The position numbers were made by a program, and so were the translations under genes. From the IMG/VR virus record IMGVR_UViG_3300025872_000056, positions 1 to 64,000 of that record: a DNA stretch of 64,000 nt; one strand, written 5' to 3'. The notes under the pieces are model-generated. The model was not told where the DNA came from and ran no database searches. It was given only the letters and a program-made list of their open reading frames with translations. Origin of the DNA: a virus. Below, one piece after another: positions 42,364 through 50,544 of this stretch (the stretch's first letter is position 1; every line of letters begins with the position of its first letter).

Positions 42364-43167
42364 ATGACAGATACTTTATTTTACGAAGGTTCAACATATT
42401 ATTTGCAAAAAACTTTAGGACCATTTTCTGGTACTGGGTTTATTTCTACATCATTAGAAAATTTAAATACAGGAACCACATATTCAATTCTTGTTGCCGC
42501 TTTCAATAACGTTGGCTTATCTGACATTTCTACACCAATTGTTTTCAAAACAGATTCCGCCGCGAATAGACCTCCAATAATTTGTACATGTTGGTTTTGG
42601 TATTATCCAGTTTTAAGAAATATGGTACTTTATCAAACCGGAAATACTGTAAACATGATTCATTCTTCAGAAGATATGACTAATTCTGTTGCATGGGTAG
42701 GCGCACAAAGATTTAACATTACTAGTGGCCATACAGCGCCTGATGGATCAACCGGAGCATTTGCAATCGTAGGTGCTAGTGGCTCCTGGGGAGCGGCTTT
42801 ATATCAAGAATTGGCGTTAGACTATGGAAATACTTACATTTATTCTTTTTATCATAAAGTGACAGATGGTGCTACTGGATTTAGAATTGGAGCTTACTAC
42901 AGATCAACTAGTGCTGTTCCTAGTGCTAATACAGTGTTCGGCACACATTCACTTCCATTCAGACAAATTTTACCAGTAACAGGTCCAATGGAAACACTCC
43001 CAACTGTACGATATCCTACTGGTGCAACAGGATGGCAAAGATTTGCTTTTGAGGTGTATGCATTTACTCCACATCGTTATGAGATAGTTTTTCAAGCTTG
43101 GTATAACAGCACAAATCGATATCCACAATATTTCTGGGGCCATCAGTTAGAGAAAGTAACACCATGA
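42364..43167 (+). CDS. Fibre protein: half FN3 plus carbohydrate-binding domain
   Basis: 267 residues: second-half FN3 (LFYEGSTYYLQKTL, SGTG, VAAFNNVGLS), then a carbohydrate-binding type beta-sandwich (APDGSTGAFAIV; YFWGHQLEK). It corresponds to residues 1-310 of the 38511 protein, while the following gene supplies the rest, so the second paralogue is split in two. Overlaps the next gene by ATGA. Confidence 0.82.
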   Translation: MTDTLFYEGSTYYLQKTLGPFSGTGFISTSLENLNTGTTYSILVAAFNNVGLSDISTPIVFKTDSAANRPPIICTCWFWYYPVLRNMVLYQTGNTVNMIHSSEDMTNSVAWVGAQRFNITSGHTAPDGSTGAFAIVGASGSWGAALYQELALDYGNTYIYSFYHKVTDGATGFRIGAYYRSTSAVPSANTVFGTHSLPFRQILPVTGPMETLPTVRYPTGATGWQRFAFEVYAFTPHRYEIVFQAWYNSTNRYPQYFWGHQLEKVTP

Positions 43168-46100
43168 CGTATCCTCGTCCATATCACCCGACTACTAAAA
43201 ATTTAATTCCTTATTATAAAAATATTCAACCAGCATATTATGATGTCAACGGAAATACTTTATATGAAGGAACTGTAGAAAAGCAATTGGCTTTAGCAAA
43301 TGGGTTGAGTTTTGTAGCACCAACTGTACATACTCTTCGGGGGTATGATACTGTTTCTGGTAATGCTGGATTTACCCTTTCAGTAAATAATATTGAAAGT
43401 TTAAATTTTTTGAAACAATTAGGTGAAGGAAAAAGAGCCATTCACCCCCCATCTTTTCCTACATGGTATTTTTATGATGATATACTTCCCCTATCTGGAC
43501 AGGGATTCAGAAATTGGATTACAAATGATTGGGGAAGATCTGGTGCAACAGGATATTACAACAATCCTTGGCCCAATACTGGGGTTGAAAGATGCAAAGA
43601 AACTTGGACTAGATGGATTAATTATGTGCATTCTCAAGGAATTACCATAGATGCAGTAAACTGGGACACCGAAGGAGATCCGTTTAGATATGCCCCTTCT
43701 TCAGCGCTACGAGAAATGATAAAATCCAATCCTCAATATAGTTCTCCGTGGAGAGGACATACTTCTTGGAAAAGTTTGTATGAGTATGAATTAGGAAGTA
43801 CTGCAGATGTTTACAATTCTTTTGCATGGTACGCTATGGCAGAACGTGGTCGTTCAAATATGTACGATGATACACATATAGAACCATATTTGTCAAAATA
43901 CCCCAAAGGAATTATGGGAAATTATAATAGCTACGAAAGTGAAAGAATTGTTGGTTTTACAATGATTCATGAAGTTAATGAAGATGGTTACATCCTTCCA
44001 GAAAGAGGAACAATTGGCAATGCACACGCTCCGGTATTATATGGAACATTTAGACAATATGATTGGGAATATTATAGCCCCGGATATGCAACAAGCAGAC
44101 CGGGCCCTCTTGCTAGATTTGATTATAAAATAATAGGAAACATTACAAGTCCATATGATTTGCCACCAACAACAGGCGCATGGTCTAGTTTTATGCATTC
44201 TATTGCTACCATGAGATCCGTAAAGAGAACTAATCCAAATGATTTCATTACTCCATATATTGGAGGACCAATGTTTATTGGCGAATATCATTTTAAGGGA
44301 GTTGGGTTTACACCCTTTGCCTCATACTTTGGTCAAGCACCAGCAGAAGTTCTTCATAATCGTTGGTACAGACAGAATGTAGATTTTAACAAAATAAGAA
44401 GCGGTATAACAGGGCCGGATGGTTCGACTACAGGATTGGCAATTAATTTTTCTAAAGATGCAGGATTATCAGCAGCATTGGAATTTTATTATACAGGACT
44501 TACAGCAGGATTAACTTATATTTTTTCATATTCATTGGATGTTACCAGAGGATTTACTGGAACATTATTTGGTATGAGACAATTTGTTCCAACAACTTAT
44601 AATTTACAAAGAGGATTAACATATCAGCAAATTCTTCCTGTAGTTGGGCCAGTACAAAATAGAATTCATGGAATTTCATATCCTCCAGAAAGTGTTGGAT
44701 GGACAAGATTTGCATGGAAATTCCACATTCCACCATCTTTTGATCCTTTAGATCCAGTTGAAAATAATTCATTCTCTGTATATGCAATGTTGACTGGCAC
44801 AGCTCAACCATATACGCAAATCTCAGGGACAACAACCTATATTTGGAATCCTAGTCTTGAAATAGAATCTTCTCCACAAAATATAAACATTCCAATTACA
44901 ACAATAAATTCTGAGGACAATATCTTAAGATGGCGCGAAGGTCCTCCCGGAGCAATGACGATAACAGAAAAAGGATACAACAAACGCCATGCAATATATT
45001 TTACAAGAAGAGGAGGCAACAGTGGTTATTATTATGAGTTAGCAAAGCATTGTTGTTTGCTTGGTTCCAAAATGTTGATCGCGTTCAATGCCGCAGAAAA
45101 TATAGATCACTCATACCCCGGGGTAAGAACTTTGCTTGGGAATAATTATTCAGAATTCGGCGGTGCTAAAACAACACCATACTATTTGTCTGGGGATACA
45201 TATCATGAAGTTTTTCCAATTAATTTGAACAATGCTTTAAAGGAGTTTCATGATAGAGTTGGAGGGTTTACGCTTGCCACAGCAGACATGTCTCCAATTG
45301 ACTACAGTTTACCATATGTGTTAAATGGAGCGCCGGATATAAATGGAATAACTTGGTGGTGGAGACTTACAGTTAAACCCGGTTATACTTTCTATTGTAA
45401 TGGTGAAACTTTAGCAGCGCCTAACAAATTAGGAACATGGATTCCTACAAGTACAAAAGAGTTTACAGGAGTAACTTTAGCTTGGGATGAATGGTCATAT
45501 CCTCCAGAACCAACTTTACCTACTCCAGTTAAGGAAATAAATTTCCTTACAATGTCTAGTCTTAATGATTTGGTTGCTTCTGGTTGCACGTTCTCACGCG
45601 GTAGTACTGCATCCTTTATTGGATCAAGTGGTTATTTAAATTATGCCTCAATAAATCAACCAAGATTCCATTATGATCCAGATACTCTGCAGCCCAGAGG
45701 TTTGATGATTGAAGATTCTGCTACAAACATTTTGAACTGGAGCGAAAGCTTTGCTTCAACAGGTGGGTCGGTAAATAATTGGTCTGATACTAACATTACA
45801 AGATCACAAGGTTCGATTTCTCCATCTGGGGAAACATACGCAATCAAATTTACTGCGGATATAGCAAACGGAACTTTGGTTTCTACAAATCCTCCCGGAG
45901 GAAATGTATTGAGAACTTTCAGCTTCTGGTTGAAAGGAATTACTGGAAACGAAACAGTTCAATATACTTTTAACGGAGGAACATCGTGGCATGGCATAAC
46001 AGGAATTAAAACTTCTTGGAAGAGATTCGTTGCTGGACCAATTTATCCAGATGGAACAACGGCATTCAATCATCACGTTGGGTGGCGCATTGCAAATACA

Positions 46101-46766
46101 GGAAGCTCTGTTGAAATCTGGGGAGCACAATTAGAACACAGAGTTGGAAGCGTAAACAATCTCGGCTGGAATTCTACGTTCCATGTAAAAGAAACTTCAT
46201 ATATTCCAACGAATGGGCTTACAGCTTCAAGATCATTTGATCTTTGCTACATGCAAGGAAGCTCCTTTACTTCTTGGTTTGGCCATACTTATGGAACAAT
46301 AGTTTATGAAACTGAAGGATACCCAACTTTGTTTATACGACAGGGTTTGGGTGGAGGAGACTATACTAATTCTTTTAACAGTTTTGCCTATGGACTTCAA
46401 CTTAGAAAATCGGGTTTGGCGGCACAAAATTGTACAACTAGAAATCCATATAAAAACAGATATTTTCCAGCTTTAGATGATCCTTCAAAAGCAATATTTT
46501 GTTATTCTCCAATTGGAATGAAATATGCCCAGTGCGATTCATTTAACAGCAATGCATACGGTATAACACATACAACATTTACTCTAGCACCAATGGATAC
46601 AATGATTTTTGCAGGAACACCGGGGCAAACTCCAAGGCCAACTGTAAGCAGTTTTTCGTTAAGAAAATTTAGATTCTGGGATAGAGTTTTTGATGATACA
46701 ACTATTAAACAAATTTCTAATGGCAATGTAAACTACAATAAGTTTAGATTTAACCCTTGGGATTAA
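43164..46766 (+). CDS. Giant fibre protein, paralogue of 38511-41159
   Basis: 1200 residues, the longest protein here. Residues about 1-420 resemble the barrel-like part of the 38511 protein (IDAVNWDTEGDPFRYAPS, YNSFAWYAMAERGRS). Residues about 410-590 contain an inserted carbohydrate-binding domain (GPDGSTTGLAINF). Residues about 600-790 resume the barrel-like end (GGNSGYYYELAKH, GGFTLATADMS). The last about 400 residues are the phage domain starting FSRGSTASFIGSSG with INQPRFHYDPDTLQPRGLM, followed by another sandwich (EIWGAQLEHR) and a jelly-roll-like end (LRKFRFWDRVFDD). Receptor or surface glycan recognition is likely. Confidence 0.82.
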   Translation: MTYPRPYHPTTKNLIPYYKNIQPAYYDVNGNTLYEGTVEKQLALANGLSFVAPTVHTLRGYDTVSGNAGFTLSVNNIESLNFLKQLGEGKRAIHPPSFPTWYFYDDILPLSGQGFRNWITNDWGRSGATGYYNNPWPNTGVERCKETWTRWINYVHSQGITIDAVNWDTEGDPFRYAPSSALREMIKSNPQYSSPWRGHTSWKSLYEYELGSTADVYNSFAWYAMAERGRSNMYDDTHIEPYLSKYPKGIMGNYNSYESERIVGFTMIHEVNEDGYILPERGTIGNAHAPVLYGTFRQYDWEYYSPGYATSRPGPLARFDYKIIGNITSPYDLPPTTGAWSSFMHSIATMRSVKRTNPNDFITPYIGGPMFIGEYHFKGVGFTPFASYFGQAPAEVLHNRWYRQNVDFNKIRSGITGPDGSTTGLAINFSKDAGLSAALEFYYTGLTAGLTYIFSYSLDVTRGFTGTLFGMRQFVPTTYNLQRGLTYQQILPVVGPVQNRIHGISYPPESVGWTRFAWKFHIPPSFDPLDPVENNSFSVYAMLTGTAQPYTQISGTTTYIWNPSLEIESSPQNINIPITTINSEDNILRWREGPPGAMTITEKGYNKRHAIYFTRRGGNSGYYYELAKHCCLLGSKMLIAFNAAENIDHSYPGVRTLLGNNYSEFGGAKTTPYYLSGDTYHEVFPINLNNALKEFHDRVGGFTLATADMSPIDYSLPYVLNGAPDINGITWWWRLTVKPGYTFYCNGETLAAPNKLGTWIPTSTKEFTGVTLAWDEWSYPPEPTLPTPVKEINFLTMSSLNDLVASGCTFSRGSTASFIGSSGYLNYASINQPRFHYDPDTLQPRGLMIEDSATNILNWSESFASTGGSVNNWSDTNITRSQGSISPSGETYAIKFTADIANGTLVSTNPPGGNVLRTFSFWLKGITGNETVQYTFNGGTSWHGITGIKTSWKRFVAGPIYPDGTTAFNHHVGWRIANTGSSVEIWGAQLEHRVGSVNNLGWNSTFHVKETSYIPTNGLTASRSFDLCYMQGSSFTSWFGHTYGTIVYETEGYPTLFIRQGLGGGDYTNSFNSFAYGLQLRKSGLAAQNCTTRNPYKNRYFPALDDPSKAIFCYSPIGMKYAQCDSFNSNAYGITHTTFTLAPMDTMIFAGTPGQTPRPTVSSFSLRKFRFWDRVFDDTTIKQISNGNVNYNKFRFNPWD

Positions 46767-46769
46767 ATT

Positions 46770-46777
46770 TATAAATA
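46770..46777 (+). promoter_or_regulatory. T4-like late promoter (TATAAATA)
   Basis: Exact TATAAATA ending 5 bases before the ATG at 46783. Predicted transcript start is the A of ATG. Confidence 0.8.
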
Positions 46778-46782
46778 TTACT

Positions 46783-46959
46783 ATGAAAAGCTTTCATCAA
46801 TTTTTAATCGAAGAAGAAAAACTGACATCCGAACAGGAAGCACAACTTGATAAATTAATTGATAATCATTCACAAAGAATGACTATGGAAGCTGCGGTAG
46901 ATGAAGCAAGAAAGCAAATGGGATTAAAGCCATTAAATAGAAAGAAATCAAAGAAATGA
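46783..46959 (+). CDS. Small late protein with capsid-targeting-like N-terminus (58 aa)
   Basis: 58 residues, MKSFHQFLIEEEKLTSEQEA at the start. The first ten residues match the T4 internal-protein targeting peptide (MKTYQEFIAE) and the processing motif L-I-E followed by E fits the T4 prohead protease preference. The remainder is a short charged helix ending in RKKSKK. Exact late promoter; ATGA overlap with the next gene, which has the same N-terminal peptide. Packaged internal head protein is inferred. Confidence 0.75.
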   Translation: MKSFHQFLIEEEKLTSEQEAQLDKLIDNHSQRMTMEAAVDEARKQMGLKPLNRKKSKK

Positions 46960-47768
46960 AATCTTTCAAACAATTTTTATTAGAAGTTTCTTTAGGAGAT
47001 CCAATAATGGATTCCCAAATGGCAGAACTTGACAGAAGAGCCAAGGCAAGAGAAGAAAATCAAGTCCTTCAAACACAATTGGATCAATCGATTGATCAAA
47101 TGAATAAAAAAGATTATGGAATGTATAATATTCCAGGAATGCCAAATTTATCAGCTAATATAGAATTTTCAAGTCAAAGTCGTGCTAGATCGGGTTCAGG
47201 AATAGCGACACCAACAAGTGAATTGGATGCATTCTATACCTTGGGGAATGAAAGACAGCAAACTGTTGCCCAGGGCTTGCCAACAGATACTTTAAATCGT
47301 ATGCAACAGGCACAATATGATCGTTCACAGGGAATACAAACTGGAGCTCCAGGATCCAGGATGGCTCCAAGAATGAGTGCTTCCTCGGCACAGGCTCAAA
47401 ACACAATTTCAAGAACTCTGGAAGATAGAGGGGGACCACTTGGTGGTCAGGCTGGAGCCAGAAGTTATGCCGAAAGATTAAATAAAAATTCTCAGACACA
47501 AGTAAATGCTTCAAGTGCAACTCAGAGAGCACTCGGAATGGCTAATCCTGTTGTTGGAGCAGCAAATGCTGCCCGCCAGCAAGCATCACAAGCAGATACA
47601 GAAACCGCCTTAGCAGGAAAGAATTATGCAGAGCTTTCAGCTATGAGAGATGCTTTGGATAAGGAAATCAAAGCAGATTTTGCTTCAGGAAAAAAAACCA
47701 TGGATCCAGCAAAATACAAAACTTATACTGCCTTGAACAGACAAATAGACTCCACAATGAAGGGATAA
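46956..47768 (+). CDS. Late protein with capsid-targeting-like N-terminus (270 aa)
   Basis: 270 residues, MKSFKQFLLEVSLGDP at the start, cleavage-type site LLE followed by V. The rest is Gln/Ala/Ser-rich and probably helical or disordered (RTLEDRGGPLGGQAGARSYA), without enzyme motifs. The middle member of three consecutive genes sharing this N-terminus. Candidate internal head or ejected protein. Confidence 0.75.
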   Translation: MKSFKQFLLEVSLGDPIMDSQMAELDRRAKAREENQVLQTQLDQSIDQMNKKDYGMYNIPGMPNLSANIEFSSQSRARSGSGIATPTSELDAFYTLGNERQQTVAQGLPTDTLNRMQQAQYDRSQGIQTGAPGSRMAPRMSASSAQAQNTISRTLEDRGGPLGGQAGARSYAERLNKNSQTQVNASSATQRALGMANPVVGAANAARQQASQADTETALAGKNYAELSAMRDALDKEIKADFASGKKTMDPAKYKTYTALNRQIDSTMKG

Positions 47769-47771
47769 ATT

Positions 47772-48182
47772 ATGAAATCATTTAAGCAATATCTAATAAA
47801 CGAAGAATCGGAAACCCCAGCAAAAAAAGATTATGATGGAGATGGAGTAATAGAACCTGGAAGCAAAGAATGGAAAGATTCCAGGGATAACGCCATAAAG
47901 CAATCAATCGCTGAACGTGATAGAGGCGATTATGCTGCTTTGGAAAAAAGATTTGCAGAAATCAGTGATGCCGATTTAACTAGATTACTCCCGGGGCCAG
48001 TAAAAAAGTTTGGAATTAGTGGAGTTAGAAAAAATCTTGGTCAATTTGTCGATAATACGGGAAAACCAAGAACTGCTGCCGCTGCAATGGCACAACACTT
48101 TAAATCTGGTGAAGGTGGCAAATCTCTTGGGAAAATATTAGATCCTGTAAAAGCAGACCGAGCACGCCCACAGGAAGATTAA
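47772..48182 (+). CDS. Late protein with capsid-targeting-like N-terminus and DxDGDG motif
   Basis: 136 residues: MKSFKQYLINEESETPAKKD, then DYDGDGVIEPGSKEWKDSRD, a short acidic calcium-binding-like motif common in virion proteins of T4-like phages, and a helical rest. Cleavage-type site I-N-E followed by E. Its stop abuts the convergent tRNA-Glu. Confidence 0.75.
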   Translation: MKSFKQYLINEESETPAKKDYDGDGVIEPGSKEWKDSRDNAIKQSIAERDRGDYAALEKRFAEISDADLTRLLPGPVKKFGISGVRKNLGQFVDNTGKPRTAAAAMAQHFKSGEGGKSLGKILDPVKADRARPQED

Positions 48183-48256
48183 TGATCCTGACGGGATTCG
48201 AACCCGTGTTATGGCCTTGAAAGGGCCGTGTCCTAGACCGACTAGACGACAGGACC
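48183..48256 (-). tRNA. tRNA-Glu (TTC)
   Basis: 74 nt: acceptor GGTCCTG/CAGGATC, discriminator A, anticodon stem GGCC/GGCC around CTTTCAA (TTC), T-loop TTCGAAT. It marks the border between the AT-rich late block and the GC-richer small-gene arm. Confidence 0.94.
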
Positions 48257-48262
48257 AGAGTT

Positions 48263-48436
48263 TCAGTTATCTGTTGTTCGTCGGACTTTGATCGAAGCCA
48301 GAATCATTCCGATCATTGTTCCGACGCAGGAACCAACCACGGCACCGTCATAGTTCTTGTGGTACAGATAACCAATTAAGTTCAAGGCGATCAAGATTAC
48401 CAATGCAGTAATTAAATTTGGGATGTACTTTTTCAT
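48263..48436 (-). CDS. Small membrane protein (57 aa)
   Basis: 57 residues with two membrane helices (LITALVILIALNLIGYLY and GAVVGSCVGTMIGMILA) and a basic end. Ribosome site AAAGGA; ATGA overlap with the upstream gene. Unknown function. Confidence 0.65.
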   Translation of the reverse strand: MKKYIPNLITALVILIALNLIGYLYHKNYDGAVVGSCVGTMIGMILASIKVRRTTDN

Positions 48437-48876
48437 TGCTTTCCTTTTTTAGTTTCCAAAATCTTATAATTCTTCTTTATTCTTTCCTCTTCACAAAGAG
48501 TTTTAAGCCAGTTACCGCTTACGCAGATCTGCCCAGGCTGTCCCGTGATCTCACAAATTCTACTTGACTTTAGTTCTGCTTCTCCAATTATCGAAGCTAC
48601 TTTATCATATAGATGCGGATCATCACTGTCACAGGAAAAATAGAATCTAAGACTTCCAAATTTTTCCTTGATCTGCATTACTCTGAAACCACATTGAAAA
48701 TCTTCCAATGAATACTTTCCATAGGATTCTTTAAGAATGCCGTCCAGCTTTTGGCAGAGTTCATCGACAAGCCCATACCATCCACTGGGAATAAAAGAGT
48801 ACCCCCCTGACTCCATGTGATTGAATACAAGTGGATATTTCTTCTGAAGAAGATCTATGTAGTCAATCTCGTCCAT
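48433..48876 (-). CDS. Conserved phage protein with degenerate Cys motif (147 aa)
   Basis: 147 residues from ATG 48876, which overlaps the upstream stop (TAATG). The pattern GWYGLVDELCQKLDGIL, IKEKFGSLRFYFSCD, CEITGQPG and WLKTLCEE matches a phage family that usually carries two Cys pairs; here part of the pairs is lost. Function unknown. Confidence 0.75.
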   Translation of the reverse strand: MDEIDYIDLLQKKYPLVFNHMESGGYSFIPSGWYGLVDELCQKLDGILKESYGKYSLEDFQCGFRVMQIKEKFGSLRFYFSCDSDDPHLYDKVASIIGEAELKSSRICEITGQPGQICVSGNWLKTLCEEERIKKNYKILETKKGKQ

Positions 48877-49118
48877 TACTCGTCTTTTCCTTTTCCCCAA
48901 CCATTCTCATATTTGTATTCCGTGAGAATTGATTTCCCCTTGGAAACATCCTTATATCTCTCGTCTATGGAATGATTCATGGGATAATGCTTTAGAATTC
49001 TTCGTGCTCTCTCCCTGACTTGGGGAGATACATCAGGATAGACAGTTTCATTTAGAAGATCATAGAGAAACTGTTTTGCACTCATTAAACTGTTGTATTC
49101 TTCATTTGGTAATGTCAT
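48876..49118 (-). CDS. Small BPSL0761-like phage protein (80 aa)
   Basis: 80 residues from ATG 49118, preceded by AAGGAGAACACCA. The segment SAKQFLYDLLNETVYPDVSP followed by VRERARRILKHYP resembles short prophage proteins (BPSL0761-type) of unknown function. Overlaps the upstream gene by 17 bases; the ribosome site lies inside that gene's last codons. Confidence 0.7.
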   Translation of the reverse strand: MTLPNEEYNSLMSAKQFLYDLLNETVYPDVSPQVRERARRILKHYPMNHSIDERYKDVSKGKSILTEYKYENGWGKGKDE

Positions 49119-49338
49119 TGGTGTTCTCCTTAAAGAAACCCCATCCCATATCTTTGGCAATCTGTTCCGGTGTCTTTCTCAAGTGTACGACATATGTTGC
49201 AGTAACATTCGACATTGTGTTGCAATACAAACGCCTAGCCTCATCACGCTGCTTTCTGAATTCCAAGACTTCCTTGAACAAAACTTCTGCTGGAGGAAGT
49301 GTATCGCCGTGATCATTGTCACCCACAAAATCAGTCAT
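49102..49338 (-). CDS. Small paralogue family member 1 (KENTND tail, 78 aa)
   Basis: 78 residues from ATG 49338, again behind AAGGAGAACACCA. C-terminal half RKQRDEARRLYC...GWGFFKENTNDITK is similar to the genes at 49331 and 62246. The codons for KENTND are also the ribosome site and start of the next gene. Function unknown. Confidence 0.65.
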   Translation of the reverse strand: MTDFVGDNDHGDTLPPAEVLFKEVLEFRKQRDEARRLYCNTMSNVTATYVVHLRKTPEQIAKDMGWGFFKENTNDITK

Positions 49339-49645
49339 TGGTGTTCTCCTTAAAGCAGTCCCATCCACGCCGATCCGCAACTTGGTTTGCCGTACATGGC
49401 GGCGATGGGGAAGGACGGTATGCCTCATCCCTACACACCTCACGCCTTGCCTCGTCACGCTCAATGGTCAATTCAATAATTTTTTCTGAACGCATATCAA
49501 ACATGGCAATGCTGGTATCTAGTTCCCTCCGCAGATGCATAATCTCCGCATAAGCCTCACCAATGTCCCGCAGAACATCCGCAGGGAGATCGGCGCGCTT
49601 GGTATGGCAGCGTAGGCGGTAATCTATGGGCTGGTAGTCAGGCAT
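49331..49645 (-). CDS. Small paralogue family member 2 (KENTND tail, 104 aa)
   Basis: 104 residues with a helical heptad-like middle (DIGEAYAEIMHLRRELDTSI), ERDEARREVC and the end GWDCFKENTND. The last 8 bases overlap the next gene, and the tail encodes its ribosome site. The start shares one base with the upstream stop (TAATG-type). Confidence 0.7.
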   Translation of the reverse strand: MPDYQPIDYRLRCHTKRADLPADVLRDIGEAYAEIMHLRRELDTSIAMFDMRSEKIIELTIERDEARREVCRDEAYRPSPSPPCTANQVADRRGWDCFKENTND

Positions 49646-50091
49646 TACTTTCTCCTTCTTACACCAAGTATAGCAGCGATTCCAAGGACTGCAAGGACTC
49701 CGGGAGCAGGAACATCGGGAATCTCGGTGTCAATGTCGTCCCCATCCAACTCTGTTGCCATACAAACGCTATAGACTGTATCATGGGGGACAGGGATGAA
49801 CATATCCTGATCCACGGTCTGAATCGTCATCACATGCCTGCCGTTTGAGTAGACCTTGTGAATCCAAAAGCCATCGAATGATCCCATGAAATATTTGTTG
49901 TTGTTCACGGGATAATTGGAGATGGTGTTGTTGGTCAGAGCCTCGCCAAGAGGTTCGGTGATCGTGAACTGATTGTCCCACATCAATGGGCTCGCAAAGG
50001 TTACCTCTTGATAAGTGGAACCCTGATACTCGGAGCGAGTGAAGAACTGACCGTTCGAATTGAACAAAGTTGAAGTATTAATGGTAATCAC
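49645..50091 (-). CDS. Protein with PEP-CTERM-like sorting tail
   Basis: 148 residues from GTG 50091 (AAGGAA 8 bases upstream; TTG 50097 is an alternative). The body is beta-rich with many Asn/Thr residues (NTISNYPVNNNKYFMGSFDG). The C-terminus is VPAPGVLAVLGIAAILG then VRRRK: Pro motif, one membrane helix and Arg cluster, the layout of PEP-CTERM/exosortase signals (VPAPG variant). No N-terminal signal peptide is visible, which is odd for an exported protein. May be acquired from the host. Confidence 0.75.
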   Translation of the reverse strand: MITINTSTLFNSNGQFFTRSEYQGSTYQEVTFASPLMWDNQFTITEPLGEALTNNTISNYPVNNNKYFMGSFDGFWIHKVYSNGRHVMTIQTVDQDMFIPVPHDTVYSVCMATELDGDDIDTEIPDVPAPGVLAVLGIAAILGVRRRK

Positions 50092-50093
50092 AA

Positions 50094-50498
50094 TCAAAGT
50101 TCCTTGTAATTTTTTGAAATAAAGTTTGCAATCTCATCAAACGACTTTCCGCTGTCATTCATGTCCGCAAGACTGACGAACTTATCAATATCACTATAAT
50201 GGAAACCTGTAGAACTTCTAACTCCTGCCCACTTTCTTACGGCAACAGGAAGAACATCTCCTTCCCGTCCATACTTACGAACCTGGATCGGTTTGCCGTG
50301 GGTGGTCATGCCAACAATGGTAGGGAGGACTTTTTGCTTGTTCCGCTTTCTATGTTCCTGATACAATTCGGTAAGAACACCCAAGCAACAATACTTGCAT
50401 CCTCCACGGGAATCAACCCGGCACAGCGCATGCTTTCCCTGCTTGTACTTCTTGGAACGCAGAGCCTTGATCCAACGCATAGCAATTTCTTTATTCAT
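50094..50498 (-). CDS. Conserved phage protein (134 aa)
   Basis: 134 residues: W-x2-ALRSKKYKQGKHALC near the start, CCLGVLTELYQEH, a central LPVAVRKWAGV and C-terminal SLADMNDSGKSFDEIANFI. This set defines a widespread phage family of unknown function. Own promoter (50517-50544) with a short leader containing TAGGA. Confidence 0.8.
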   Translation of the reverse strand: MNKEIAMRWIKALRSKKYKQGKHALCRVDSRGGCKYCCLGVLTELYQEHRKRNKQKVLPTIVGMTTHGKPIQVRKYGREGDVLPVAVRKWAGVRSSTGFHYSDIDKFVSLADMNDSGKSFDEIANFISKNYKEL

Positions 50499-50516
50499 CG
50501 TAAGTTCCTAAAGGAT

Positions 50517-50544
50517 ATTATACATCAAGAAGGTTATTTGTCAA
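50517..50544 (-). promoter_or_regulatory. Sigma70-like promoter
   Basis: TTGACA, 16-base spacer, TATAAT on the minus strand, partly inside the end of the upstream gene; 18-base leader with TAGGA before ATG 50498. Confidence 0.85.

Noticed and set aside
48876-49464. Longer N-termini for the 49118 and 49338 genes
   Set aside because: The extensions translate the upstream gene's sequence in another frame, and good ribosome sites (AAGGAG) sit before the internal ATGs.
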